Part shown: positions 8,232 to 17,392 of the stretch, piece by piece
Layout of the letters: the number at the start of each line of letters is the position of its first letter
How positions within the stretch are numbered: position 1 is the stretch's first letter
Source of the DNA: CAYZJV01 sp964473245
GTDB lineage: Bacteria; Spirochaetota; Spirochaetia; Sphaerochaetales; Sphaerochaetaceae
Assembly (NCBI GenBank): GCA_964473245.1
Contig: CAYYOL010000016.1
Span: forward strand, 1-42,744
Reading direction: 5' to 3'
Length of the DNA: 42,744 nucleotides
Translations under genes and position numbers: made by a program
The notes under the pieces: generated by a model
Databases searched by the model: none
Seen by the model: only the letters and a program-made list of their open reading frames with translations
Told to the model about the DNA's origin: nothing

Positions 8232-9512
8232 ATGATTGACATGAAGGAACTACAGTCGAGAAAAGATGAAATAGCTGAGAATATCGCAAATCGCGGCATG
8301 AATATCGACCTGAATGCACTACTGGATTCGCAGAAACAGCGGTCTGCTCTGCTACAAGAGACCGAGACATTGCGCGCGAAGCGGAACGAGCACGCTACAA
8401 GTATGAAGCAGAAGCTCGACCCGGAAGTGCGAGCAACGCTCATTGCAGAAGGCAAGGCATTGAAGGAGACGATCGCTGAGAAAGAGCAATTGCTCCAGGA
8501 GGTCGAAGCACAGTACCAATCGCTTGCCAAGAGCGTCCCTAACTATGCACACCCAGATGCTCCCATAGGAAAATTGGATACCGACAATCGGGAGATCCGC
8601 ACGTGGGGAACTATCCCGACCTTCTCATTCGAGACAAAGGATCATGTACAACTCGGGGAGGATCTGGATCTGATCGATTTCGATACTGCCACCCGTGTTT
8701 CAGGGTCAAAATTCTACTATCTGAAGAACGAAGCTGTGCTACTCGAACTCGCCCTTGAACGGTTTGCGCTCGCTGTTCTCCAGAAGCATGGGTTTACCCT
8801 GACCATAACCCCGGATATCGCTCGTGAGGAGATTCTCGAGGGAATCGGGTTCAACCCACGAGGAGAGGAGACCAATATCTACACTGTGGAAGGAACCGGA
8901 ACCTGTCTAGTGGGAACCGCCGAGATCACCCTCGGAGGGTACCATGCAGGCCAGATTCTCAATGAAAACGATCTTCCTATCAGACTCGCTGGCCTCTCTC
9001 ACTGTTTCAGACGGGAAGCCGGAGGTGCAGGTCAGTATTCGAAAGGTCTGTACCGGGTTCATCAATTCTCGAAGGTCGAGATGTTCGTGTACAGTCACCC
9101 GGATCAGTCCGACGAGGTACATCAGCAACTGCTCGCCATCGAGGAGGAGATATTCCAGAGCTTGAACATTCCCTATCGGGTGGTCGACACCTGCACGGGC
9201 GATCTCGGAGCGCCTGCGTATCGAAAATTCGATATCGAGGCATGGATGCCGGGACGAGGAGAGTCGGGAGCATACGGCGAAGTCACCAGCACCAGCAACT
9301 GCACCGACTATCAAGCCCGTAGATTGCAGATTCGCTATCGAGACAACGATGGCAAAATTCAATATGTGCACCTTGTGAACGGTACTGCCATAGCAGTTTC
9401 TCGCGCTATCGTAGCCATACTCGAGAATAATCAGATGGCAGATGGATCTGTCGTAGTTCCTGAAGTTTTAGTCCCCTACATGGGCTGTACTGAAATTCGA
9501 CCGAAACAGTAA
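8232..9512 (+). CDS. serS: Seryl-tRNA synthetase
   Basis: SerRS charges tRNA-Ser (and tRNA-Sec where present) with serine. The 426-aa product has the N-terminal antiparallel coiled-coil arm (about residues 25-100, rich in Glu, Lys and Leu), which contacts the long variable arm of the tRNA. The class II catalytic core follows: LVGTAEITL, motif 2 FRREAGGAGQYSKGLYRVHQ, and motif 3 NGTAIAVSRAIVAILEN. Length is typical. GAGG precedes ATG 8232. It lies 23 bases after proC and 11 bases before pncB. Confidence 0.97.
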   Translation: MIDMKELQSRKDEIAENIANRGMNIDLNALLDSQKQRSALLQETETLRAKRNEHATSMKQKLDPEVRATLIAEGKALKETIAEKEQLLQEVEAQYQSLAKSVPNYAHPDAPIGKLDTDNREIRTWGTIPTFSFETKDHVQLGEDLDLIDFDTATRVSGSKFYYLKNEAVLLELALERFALAVLQKHGFTLTITPDIAREEILEGIGFNPRGEETNIYTVEGTGTCLVGTAEITLGGYHAGQILNENDLPIRLAGLSHCFRREAGGAGQYSKGLYRVHQFSKVEMFVYSHPDQSDEVHQQLLAIEEEIFQSLNIPYRVVDTCTGDLGAPAYRKFDIEAWMPGRGESGAYGEVTSTSNCTDYQARRLQIRYRDNDGKIQYVHLVNGTAIAVSRAIVAILENNQMADGSVVVPEVLVPYMGCTEIRPKQ

Positions 9513-9523
9513 AGGGGGAAATC

Positions 9524-10972
9524 ATGACCCTATCAGCACTCTCCACCGACTTTTATGAACTGACCATGATGCAGGGGTATTTCCACACGAAGAACAACCC
9601 TCGTGTGGTCTTCGACATGTTCTATAGAACGAATCCCTTCAACGGCGGCTATGCCGTGTTTGCGGGACTAAACGATCTGCTCAAACGGATTGAAACCTTC
9701 ACATTCAGCAAAGGTGATATCGACTATCTCCGCTCGCTCGGGAAATTCAGTGACGAGTTCCTTGAGTATCTAGCAACGTTCCGCTTCAGTGGAACGATCC
9801 TCGCGATGGATGAAGGGAGCGTGGTGTTTCCCGGAGAGCCGTTGATCCGAGTTGAGGCCCCGATGATGGAGGCTCAGATAATCGAAGGCATGTTGCTCAA
9901 CACGATCAACTTCCAGTCGCTTATCGCAACCAAGGCTTCGCGAGTATACCATGCATCGGAAGGTGGGCAGATCATGGAGTTCGGCCTGAGAAGAGCTCAG
10001 GGACCCGATGGTGCGATCTCAGCAAGCAGGGCCGCGTTCATCGGTGGCTGCAGTGCAACCAGTAACACCCTTGCAGGGAAGATTTTCGGCATTCCGGTTG
10101 CCGGTACAATGGCCCACTCCTGGGTCATGTCGTTCGAGAAGGAACTCGACTCATTCCGAGCATTCGCCGAGATATATCCGAACAATACGATTCTCCTGAT
10201 CGACACCTACGACACGCTCGGATCGGGTATTCGGAACGCAATCATCGTAGGCAAAGAACTTAAAGAGAGAGGTCTCTCATTTGGAGTCCGCATAGACAGC
10301 GGAGATTTGAGTTATCTCTCAAGAGAGATCCGAAAAAAACTCGACGATGCTGGATTGCACGATGCTCGGATCTATGTTTCGAACGATCTCACCGAAGAGA
10401 TTATCGAGACCTTGATACACGATAAGGTTCCCATCGATTCGTGGGGCATCGGTACGCATCTGGTCACTGGAGGCTTTCAGAGTTCACTCAATGGTGTCTA
10501 TAAACTCGCTGCCAGACAACTGTCGGACGGCACGTGGCAACCGACCATGAAAATCAGTAACTCATTCGAGAAAGCGACCAACCCCGGTTGTAAGCAGGTA
10601 TGGAGATTCTTCGACTCGGAAGGCTCTGCACTCGGAGACCTTATCACCTTGGAGAACGAGGAACTCAATGGAGATCGGGACTATGTTTTCCATCACCCAT
10701 TCAATCAGGCAGATTTCTTTGTCATGAGCAAGGGTCGCTTCGCGAAGGTAGAGCCATTGCTCAAGCCATGTATGATCGATGGCGTGAGAAAAGGTCATGC
10801 ACCACGTATCACTACGATTCAAAAACAGGTGAAACAGAATCTCAATGCACTGCATAAGACCTATAAACGCATGATCAATCCCCACATCTACAAGGTCTCC
10901 TTGTCGAAGGAGCTTAAATCTCTGAAGACGGATCTCGTGGTCGAGGGACGTATTCGCATAAGCAGGGAGTAG
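9524..10972 (+). CDS. pncB: Nicotinate phosphoribosyltransferase
   Basis: This enzyme makes nicotinate mononucleotide from nicotinate and PRPP with ATP, the committed step of the Preiss-Handler route to NAD. The 482-aa product has STDFYELTMMQGYF at the N-terminus, EFGLRRAQGPDGA, GTMAHSWVMSF, IDTYDTL, and RIDSGDLSYLS, all conserved blocks of the family in the expected order. A nicotinamidase gene (37817-38362) elsewhere in the window would supply nicotinate. GGGGGA precedes ATG 9524. The gene converges with the amidase gene, with only 6 bases between stop codons. Confidence 0.95.
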   Translation: MTLSALSTDFYELTMMQGYFHTKNNPRVVFDMFYRTNPFNGGYAVFAGLNDLLKRIETFTFSKGDIDYLRSLGKFSDEFLEYLATFRFSGTILAMDEGSVVFPGEPLIRVEAPMMEAQIIEGMLLNTINFQSLIATKASRVYHASEGGQIMEFGLRRAQGPDGAISASRAAFIGGCSATSNTLAGKIFGIPVAGTMAHSWVMSFEKELDSFRAFAEIYPNNTILLIDTYDTLGSGIRNAIIVGKELKERGLSFGVRIDSGDLSYLSREIRKKLDDAGLHDARIYVSNDLTEEIIETLIHDKVPIDSWGIGTHLVTGGFQSSLNGVYKLAARQLSDGTWQPTMKISNSFEKATNPGCKQVWRFFDSEGSALGDLITLENEELNGDRDYVFHHPFNQADFFVMSKGRFAKVEPLLKPCMIDGVRKGHAPRITTIQKQVKQNLNALHKTYKRMINPHIYKVSLSKELKSLKTDLVVEGRIRISRE

Positions 10973-10978
10973 CCCCGA

Positions 10979-11746
10979 TCACCGTGCTCCCAATGAGTCC
11001 GCAATGCCCCGCGCGATAGCGAGTGCCATGCGGGCTTGCCATGCGGGATCGGTCAATTTTCGCGCTTCCTGCTCATTGCTCATGAACCCGATTTCTACCA
11101 GAACCGATGGGCTCTTGCTTGCATTGAGAATCCACACATCCTGCTCCTTGATCCCCCGATCCCTCATCTCCGGGAACTCCTCTTTGAGACGATTTCGAAT
11201 ACGTGAGGCAAAAAGAAAATTTGCCTGATTGAGCATCTGGTTCAACTCTCCCACGGTGTGAGTTGCATAGCGGAAAATAGCCCACGCAGGAGTCTCCTGA
11301 TCGAGAAACCGGACGCGTATATCGCTTTGCTTCACCAGAAGCTCGAACCCGGAGGCACTTGCCACCGGAGAGGAGTTCGCATGTATAGATACCAGCAGCG
11401 TCATCTGATCGACTCCCGGATTCGTGTGCACGACCCTATCGGTGCGCTCCCTAAGTGACAGAAATGTATCATCGTCTCGTGTGAGCACTACCTGCAGATC
11501 GGGATACCAGTGCCGAAGCAGTTCCGCAGTCTGCAAAGTGATATCCAGGACAATCACCTTCTCCTGTAACACCGTCGTCCCATTCCATCGATGTTCGGCA
11601 ACCGCTCCGGGATCGTGTCCTCCATGTCCTGCATCGAGCACTACCGTAGAGACGGGCATGGAGAAAGGTGCATCCACTGCCGATAAGCATGGAGTCAGCA
11701 GCAAAATCAGTACAAGTATGCCCAGGCCCTTTCTTGTATCGATCAT
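10979..11746 (-). CDS. N-acetylmuramoyl-L-alanine amidase (AmiC-type, zinc-dependent)
   Basis: Amidase_3 enzymes cut the bond between MurNAc and L-alanine in peptidoglycan, in the periplasm. Zinc ligands are visible as VVLDAGHGG (H41), LQEK (E62) and VSIHANS (H122), and the catalytic glutamate as VLVEIGFMSN (E218). A hydrophobic signal segment covers about residues 7-22. A cysteine at 20 in LLTPCLSA could be read as a lipobox, but Pro at -1 is unusual, so cleavage at the following AxA is as likely. The length (255 aa) is a bare catalytic domain without an AMIN domain or SPOR repeats. GAGGAG precedes the ATG, which overlaps the glycosyltransferase stop (ATGA). Last gene of the proA-proB operon. 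Confidence 0.88.
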   Translation of the reverse strand: MIDTRKGLGILVLILLLTPCLSAVDAPFSMPVSTVVLDAGHGGHDPGAVAEHRWNGTTVLQEKVIVLDITLQTAELLRHWYPDLQVVLTRDDDTFLSLRERTDRVVHTNPGVDQMTLLVSIHANSSPVASASGFELLVKQSDIRVRFLDQETPAWAIFRYATHTVGELNQMLNQANFLFASRIRNRLKEEFPEMRDRGIKEQDVWILNASKSPSVLVEIGFMSNEQEARKLTDPAWQARMALAIARGIADSLGAR

Positions 11747-12654
11747 CGAATCTCCTCAGGGGCTGTCCACTGATCGACCAGTTGCTGAAAATCGGTCTTG
11801 TAAAGCGCCAGCCGCTTCTTCACCTCTGCAAGCACGTGAGAGTCAGCATAGCGACCGGCACGTTTGGGATAGTTCTTCCCGTGCATCTGTCTCATGCCCA
11901 GCGCTCTCGTATGCACTCGTCTGATTCCCTCTCGCTCCGATCGATCCTCGATTATGAACTGCCGATGGGAGAACTTGCAGGATAGCGAAGGTAGATTGAA
12001 GATTGGATAGCCATAGAGCCACGATCGCAGGCCGAAATCGAGTGTCTGCCAATACACACCACCCACCTGCTCATCGAACCCTCGAAGGCGTTGAAATAGA
12101 GCACGTTCATACATGCCTACACCGAAGAATGGGTAGAGCGTAGGTTGTAAGGCCGTTCCTGGGAGAAACGAGACCGGGTCGATCAGACCGTCGCGAAGGA
12201 GTGGCACCTGTATGACAGGGATCCTCTCGCCCTGCCTGTTTACGAGTGTAGGAGTCACTGCAACCGGTCTGTCGCTCCTATGGAGCAGAGCAATGGCTGC
12301 ATCGGCATCGAGCTCCAGGCATCGAATATCGCTTCTCATGAGGTAGAAAAATGTGGTATAGCACTCGTTGGCCATTGCATTCGCCATGGTTCCAAACGAA
12401 ACCGGTCCCGTGTAGACGATGAATGTCACCGAGGGGAATCGCTTTCTCAGCTCGGGAATTCGCCCCTGCTCTTCGTACATGAGTACATGAAGAGGCCATG
12501 AGGAGAACGCAGAGATGTCCTCTATCGCTTGAGCGAGCGTCTCTCCGGTCTCCACGGCTATCATACCGATCGAGAGTGTCTCCTCCCTGTGCAGCAGACT
12601 GATTCTCTTACCGATATCCTGCTTTCTATGGAAAATCTGGTAGTTATGCTTCAT
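11743..12654 (-). CDS. Glycosyltransferase family 2-like protein
   Basis: The 303-aa product resembles GT-A fold family 2 glycosyltransferases. It has an N-terminal beta-alpha segment (LSIGMIAVETGETLAQAIED), a SFGTMANAMANE segment where the nucleotide-sugar loop normally lies, and FFYLMRSDIRCLE, possibly a degenerate DxD. RGFDEQVGGVYWQTLDFGLR resembles the GT2 GFDE...ED/WELG region. No signal peptide or membrane segment is evident, so a cytoplasmic location is likely. It starts 11 bases inside proB and overlaps the amidase start by 4, so it belongs to that operon and may act on cell-envelope glycans. Substrate unknown. Confidence 0.6.
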   Translation of the reverse strand: MKHNYQIFHRKQDIGKRISLLHREETLSIGMIAVETGETLAQAIEDISAFSSWPLHVLMYEEQGRIPELRKRFPSVTFIVYTGPVSFGTMANAMANECYTTFFYLMRSDIRCLELDADAAIALLHRSDRPVAVTPTLVNRQGERIPVIQVPLLRDGLIDPVSFLPGTALQPTLYPFFGVGMYERALFQRLRGFDEQVGGVYWQTLDFGLRSWLYGYPIFNLPSLSCKFSHRQFIIEDRSEREGIRRVHTRALGMRQMHGKNYPKRAGRYADSHVLAEVKKRLALYKTDFQQLVDQWTAPEEIR

Positions 12655-13753
12655 AGTCCAAGAATACGATATCCTCCGGCCTGAACACTACATCGGCCTT
12701 CCCTTTTCCCAAGACTTTCGGAATATCTTTGCTCTGACACCCCGCCATTTCACCAATTTCAGCACTATTGTAATACGGTACCGCTTTTGCGACTGTATTG
12801 ACCATTACCACATCGCCTGCATTGAACACCCCGGTAATGCTGATGATTCCCGAAGGAAGCAAACTCTTGTGCCTTCTGAGCGCCTGCTCAGCTCCATCGT
12901 CGACCCAGATGGTCCCTTTTGGAACACTGTTGAGAATCCAACGAGACCGTTGACTCATCCGCTTGAGCGGTTGCACGTAGGTGCCCAGTTCGTCTCCGGA
13001 GCAGACACGAGTCAAGGCATGATCGGTATACCCACTTGCTATGACTGTACCACACCCTGCATGTGCCGCGATCCTCGCGGCAAGGAGTTTGGTCTTCATT
13101 CCTCCCGTTGCAAAGACACTTCCTGAAGATCCGGCATACGAGAGAATCTGATCATCTACCACTGGAATATCATGGATGAGCTGCGCTTGTACGTCGTGTC
13201 TCGGATCACCGGTATACAGACCATCGATATCGGTGAGAATGACCAACAGATCTGCATCGATCTTACTTGCAACAAATGCACTGAGACGATCGTTGTCCCC
13301 TACAGCTGTCCCAATTTCTGCCGTGCTGACCACATCGTTCTCATTGAAGATGGGGATGACCCCGAGATCGAACAGACTGGTGACCGAATTCTTCAGATTC
13401 ACGAAGGTGCGTCTCTCGTTCAACTCACTCCGTGTAATAAGCACCTGAGCACAGATGAGACCATGCGTCTGGAATGCAGCTCGGTAGTGGCTCATCAGCA
13501 CCGGTTGCCCGATTGCCGCACACGCCTGTCTGAGTGCAGTCTGCTTCACAGCACTGGTTCGACCCAGCTCCTTTGCACCGAGTCCAACCGCTCCGGACGA
13601 TACGAGTAGCACCTGAAGGCCCGAATTGTGCAGCTTTGCGATGTCCGACACGACCGATTCGATCCGTTTGACGTCTATGCCACTCGCATCGCTCAAGAGA
13701 TTCGACCCAATTTTCACCACCACACGGCGAACCGCGGAAAAATCGCGGTTCAT
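12644..13753 (-). CDS. proB: Glutamate 5-kinase with PUA domain
   Basis: ProB phosphorylates glutamate to glutamyl-5-phosphate, the first and usually proline-inhibited step of proline synthesis. The 369-aa product has the amino-acid kinase fold: VVVKIGSNLLS, LLVSSGAVGLG, IPIFNENDVV, GDNDRLSAFVAS, LLVILTDIDGLYT and ATGGMKTKLLAA. The C-terminal 75-80 residues (from KGTIWVDDGAEQALRR) form a PUA domain, as in the long form of the enzyme. It overlaps proA by ATGA (13750-13753), the usual translational coupling, and a GAGGTG lies upstream of its ATG. Confidence 0.96.
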   Translation of the reverse strand: MNRDFSAVRRVVVKIGSNLLSDASGIDVKRIESVVSDIAKLHNSGLQVLLVSSGAVGLGAKELGRTSAVKQTALRQACAAIGQPVLMSHYRAAFQTHGLICAQVLITRSELNERRTFVNLKNSVTSLFDLGVIPIFNENDVVSTAEIGTAVGDNDRLSAFVASKIDADLLVILTDIDGLYTGDPRHDVQAQLIHDIPVVDDQILSYAGSSGSVFATGGMKTKLLAARIAAHAGCGTVIASGYTDHALTRVCSGDELGTYVQPLKRMSQRSRWILNSVPKGTIWVDDGAEQALRRHKSLLPSGIISITGVFNAGDVVMVNTVAKAVPYYNSAEIGEMAGCQSKDIPKVLGKGKADVVFRPEDIVFLDYEA

Positions 13754-15072
13754 GCATGCACCTCAGAGAAAAGCGCAGCCCCGTCGGTTTCAAGTTCCCT
13801 ATGATTGAAGGTTTTCCCCTTCGCATACGGATCGACGATATGCCCCTTCCCGGCTAGTAGCCATTTTCCGATAACCAATCCGTCGAGCCCTACCGGACCT
13901 CGTGCATGAATCTTCTGGGTGCTGATACCGACCTCTGCTCCGAGACCATATCGGTAACCGTCTGCGAACCGAGTACTGCAGTTCCAGAATACATCGGCCG
14001 AATCCACCTCGCGCAGGAAGGTTCGAGCAACCGAGGCTCGTTCGGTCACCACGGCATCGGTATGACCACTACCGTGCTCTGCAATATGATCCATTGCCTC
14101 TTGCAGTGAGCTTACCACCTTGATCGCCACTTCATATCCAAGATATTCGGTATCCCAATCAGAGTGCGCTGCAGGAACGCAGGGGATGAGCCCCTGAACG
14201 TGATCATCTCCATGAATAGTGACAGCGTAGGGTTCGACTGCCTGCTTGAATGCGGGGACGAACGCACTAGCTACTCGTTTGTGAACCAGAATGGTCTCTA
14301 CTGCGTTACATACAGCAGGATACTGACACTTCGAATCGACTGCTATGGAGACAGCCATCTCCAGATCAGCGAACTCATCGACATAGAGAGAACAGATACC
14401 GTCGGCATGGCCGAGTACAGGAATTTTCGTATGTTCCATGATATAGCGGACGAACTCATTCGAACCACGAGGAATCAGAAGATCGACTAGGTCATCCAGC
14501 TCAAGGAGCTTCCGTACATCCTCCCTACTCTCCAGATGGGCAATCCACCCACTTCCAGCAGGGAAAGCCTGCAGTGCTTCCTGCACGACTTCGACAAGTG
14601 CACGATTCGTGTTCAGAGCTTCACTTCCACCTTTCAGAACAATGGCGTTACCGCTTTTTAGGCAGAGCGAGAGGATCTGAATCAATGCGTCCGGTCGAGA
14701 TTCGAAAATCATCCCGATCACTCCAATGGGAACATCGACCCTCTCGAGGAGAAGTCCTTCATCGAGCAGACGTCTCTCTCGAACTCGTCCAAGTGGATCG
14801 TCGAGTGAGGCAACCTCACGGACTCCAGCACAGATACCGGTGAGCTTGTCCTGATCACAAACCAGCCGTTTCATGAGTGGAGCGGGAAGCTGTAAACGCT
14901 CTGCATCCGCAAGATCTTTCTTGTTCGCTTCGGCAATGCGTTCCCCTTGCTTCTCGAGTTCTTCAGCGATGGCAGATAACATTGCATCTCGAGTCTCTCT
15001 CGGGAGAGCTCCCAAGACTCGTTGACTCTGGGCGATACGAGAAAGTTGCTCGGCTATCGTACGATTTTCCAT
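13750..15072 (-). CDS. proA: Glutamate-5-semialdehyde dehydrogenase (gamma-glutamyl phosphate reductase)
   Basis: ProA reduces glutamyl-5-phosphate to glutamate semialdehyde with NADPH. It is an aldehyde-dehydrogenase fold protein (440 aa from the chosen start) with IGVIGMIFESRPDA, NAIVLKGGSEALNTN, YPAVCNAVETILVH (catalytic cysteine region) and the C-terminal FADGYRYGLGAEVGIST. I start it at ATG 15070-15072, which follows AGAGAGG and gives the normal N-terminus; the in-frame ATG at 15111 adds 13 residues without support. It is the first gene of proA-proB-glycosyltransferase-amidase, and its upstream region is shared with the divergent importer operon. Confidence 0.95.
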   Translation of the reverse strand: MENRTIAEQLSRIAQSQRVLGALPRETRDAMLSAIAEELEKQGERIAEANKKDLADAERLQLPAPLMKRLVCDQDKLTGICAGVREVASLDDPLGRVRERRLLDEGLLLERVDVPIGVIGMIFESRPDALIQILSLCLKSGNAIVLKGGSEALNTNRALVEVVQEALQAFPAGSGWIAHLESREDVRKLLELDDLVDLLIPRGSNEFVRYIMEHTKIPVLGHADGICSLYVDEFADLEMAVSIAVDSKCQYPAVCNAVETILVHKRVASAFVPAFKQAVEPYAVTIHGDDHVQGLIPCVPAAHSDWDTEYLGYEVAIKVVSSLQEAMDHIAEHGSGHTDAVVTERASVARTFLREVDSADVFWNCSTRFADGYRYGLGAEVGISTQKIHARGPVGLDGLVIGKWLLAGKGHIVDPYAKGKTFNHRELETDGAALFSEVHA

Positions 15073-15183
15073 GGACGACCTCTCTTTGTACGCTTGACGC
15101 ACCTTCCACAAGATTAGCGCGATTCGACGCGCTATGCAAGCTCACACGAATTTGATCAGATTTCCAGGAGTTGAAGATTCCCG

Positions 15184-15229
15184 TTGTATTTTAATAAACA
15201 TAATGGTACGATATTCCTATCTATACCAT
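15184..15229 (+). promoter_or_regulatory. Promoter with overlapping dyad ahead of the BtuFCD-class importer
   Basis: TTGTAT (15184-15189), 17-base spacer, TACGAT (15207-15212) with TGG immediately before it (extended -10). ATGGTA (15203-15208) and TACCAT (15224-15229) form an inverted repeat that covers the -10 and the likely start of transcription, with the inner arms CGATA/TATC extending the symmetry imperfectly. A repressor sensing the imported substrate would fit this position; that part is inference. Confidence 0.5.
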
Positions 15230-15245
15230 CAATAAGGAAGAGACT

Positions 15246-16355
15246 ATGAAATATCAAAGATCGGCAATACTTGTGCTCATAACGATTCTGCTTGTATGCG
15301 TTGTCACCCCACTCTTTGCACAAGGAGAACGAGAGTCGGAAGCGTTCCACGAGACACGTACAGCAGTCGATGCTCTAGGAAGAACAGTAACTATTTCTGG
15401 AGAGATCAATCGTGTCATGGTCGTCGGACGTGCAGCCGTCATGCCTGCAGACGCACTCTACCTATTTCCTGCAGCGATGGAGATGGAGGTTCTCCTCGCC
15501 AAGACAGATCAGGGCCTAGGCGATTTCTTCGACCTCATTCGCCCAGACTCCGAGCACGATTACCGCCTGGGACAACAGGTGGGAGCAGAGGAGATACTCG
15601 CGCACAAGCCCGATCTAGTGCTCACCAAAGCAAACAACTACGATTCGATCGTGAAACTGCTTGAACCGTTCAGTGTTCCAATGTTCGTCATGGATCTGGA
15701 AGATGCCGATTCCTGGAAACAAGAAATAGTCCAGCTGGGGATCCTGCTCAACGACACCGAAACTCCCCAACGGATTATCGCCGGGTTCGAAATGCGCGAA
15801 CGACTCGTAGATGCTCAGATTGCTGACCTTCCGGAAGAACAGCGTCCGCGGGTACTCATCATGCAGGCTGCTGCTGCAGATGGAGTGACAGCGTTCAGTG
15901 TCTCACCTCGGAACTGGATTCAGTCGAAACTGACACAGAGAGCTGGGGGCAATCCAGTATGGTTGGAAGATAGTCCCGACTCGAACGCGTGGAGAAAGGT
16001 CTCATTCGAACAGATTGCGGCATGGCAACCGGAGAAGATCATCATCATAAGTTATAAATCATCTGCAGAACCGTTTCTTCAAACTATCCGCACGCACGCC
16101 CAATGGCAGAACCTGGATGCAGTGAAAAACGGATCAGTCGTGGCAGCTCCTGCCGATGTACTGAACTATTTCCAATCCGACTCGCGCTGGATACTCGCAT
16201 TGCAATGGCTCGCGGCTGAATTACATCCGGATCGGTTCCCCGACTTCTCCATGGAGCAAGAGATACGGAGTTTCTATCGCGAATTCTACGGCATAGCAGA
16301 ACACACGATTCAGCAGCTCATTTCGCTCTACCGTGCATCTGTCGGAATACACTGA
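15246..16355 (+). CDS. Periplasmic substrate-binding protein of a BtuF/FhuD/MolA-class importer
   Basis: The 369-aa product has a signal peptide (about residues 1-25, hydrophobic core LVLITILLVCVVTPLFA) with a cut expected before QGERES. The mature part is a Peripla_BP_2 (class III) binding protein: TAVDALGRTVTISGEINRVM at the start, VGAEEILAHKPDLVLTK in the first lobe, a long linking helix, and a second lobe with WQPEKIIIIS. This family carries iron-siderophores, haem, cobalamin, or molybdate/tungstate (MolA). No motif here decides between them. Genes for permease and ATPase follow directly. AAGGAAGAG precedes ATG 15246. Confidence 0.85.
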   Translation: MKYQRSAILVLITILLVCVVTPLFAQGERESEAFHETRTAVDALGRTVTISGEINRVMVVGRAAVMPADALYLFPAAMEMEVLLAKTDQGLGDFFDLIRPDSEHDYRLGQQVGAEEILAHKPDLVLTKANNYDSIVKLLEPFSVPMFVMDLEDADSWKQEIVQLGILLNDTETPQRIIAGFEMRERLVDAQIADLPEEQRPRVLIMQAAAADGVTAFSVSPRNWIQSKLTQRAGGNPVWLEDSPDSNAWRKVSFEQIAAWQPEKIIIISYKSSAEPFLQTIRTHAQWQNLDAVKNGSVVAAPADVLNYFQSDSRWILALQWLAAELHPDRFPDFSMEQEIRSFYREFYGIAEHTIQQLISLYRASVGIH

Positions 16356-16369
16356 TCCAGGGCGTCTCC

Positions 16370-17392
16370 ATGCAAGGAAAACAGTCTGAATACACCACCG
16401 TCACGAGACTCTACCGACGACGACTGCTCGGATCCTTGGTGCTGTTGCTCGCACTTATCACCCTCTCTGTGCTTGCAGGACGCTATCCAAAGGCAGGCTT
16501 TTCCAACCCCTTCACGCTTGCATCGGATCAGCTCATGCTGCAAGTCATCCTGCAGGTTCGACTTCCCAGAATCCTGCTTGCCGTTACAGGAGGAGCGGCA
16601 CTTGCCGCAGCTGGATTCGTGTTTCAAATGCTCTTTGCCAACCCTCTGGTAGAACCAGGTTTTCTCGGGGTGAGCCAAGGAGCTGCATTTGGAGCTGCTG
16701 CTGCCATCACACTCTTTGGTTTCTCCCCCATCGCCGTTCAAGTCAGTGCAACCGTGTTCGGTCTTATGGCTCTCATCTGTTCATACTGGCTCGCCAAACA
16801 GTTCAGATTCGGTGGATGGATATTGCGACTTATCCTTTCGGGAATCGCTATTGGAGCTCTATTTTCCGCAGGACTTTCCATCATAAAGCTGGTTGCAGAT
16901 CCAACAACCAGTCTCCAAGACATCACCTTCTGGATGATGGGCGGATTGTGGAACAGTACCTGGAGCACAGCGTGGAGCGTCATGCCTACCATGTGGGTGT
17001 CGCTCATGCTCCTCCTTGCCGTACGTTGGCGGATAAATCTGCTCTCCCTCGATGAACGGACTGCCCATGCAATCGGGATCTCGGTCTCTCGGGAGAAATC
17101 TCTCATGCTGCTTGTTGCGACCGTGGCTACGACCGCGATCATCTCTGTAGCAGGTCTGGTGAGCTGGGTCGGTCTTATCGTCCCACATCTTGCCAGGCGT
17201 CTTTTGGGATCCGACAGTAGATTCGCCCTTCCCGGTTCCATGATTATCGGAAGTATGTTCATGCTCCTCTGCGACACGGTGGGACGCACGATACTTCCTA
17301 GCGAAATTCCCCTTGGTGTCCTTACGAGTCTGATCGGGGCAGCACTCTTTATGATCATTCTCACGAGGAGACAGACGGAGGTGGAGCTGTGA
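16370..17392 (+). CDS. ABC importer permease, BtuC/FecCD family
   Basis: A 340-aa inner-membrane protein with about nine or ten hydrophobic segments, the first at about residues 19-40. Family signatures are LQVRLPRILLAVTGGAALAA near residue 60, NPLVEPGFLGVSQGAAFGAA, and the coupling-helix region GLVSWVGLIVPHLARRLLG. It would form the homodimeric channel of the importer with the ATPase that overlaps its stop codon by 4 bases. It lies 14 bases after the binding-protein gene and its own ribosome site is weak, so coupling to the upstream gene is likely. Confidence 0.9.
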   Translation: MQGKQSEYTTVTRLYRRRLLGSLVLLLALITLSVLAGRYPKAGFSNPFTLASDQLMLQVILQVRLPRILLAVTGGAALAAAGFVFQMLFANPLVEPGFLGVSQGAAFGAAAAITLFGFSPIAVQVSATVFGLMALICSYWLAKQFRFGGWILRLILSGIAIGALFSAGLSIIKLVADPTTSLQDITFWMMGGLWNSTWSTAWSVMPTMWVSLMLLLAVRWRINLLSLDERTAHAIGISVSREKSLMLLVATVATTAIISVAGLVSWVGLIVPHLARRLLGSDSRFALPGSMIIGSMFMLLCDTVGRTILPSEIPLGVLTSLIGAALFMIILTRRQTEVEL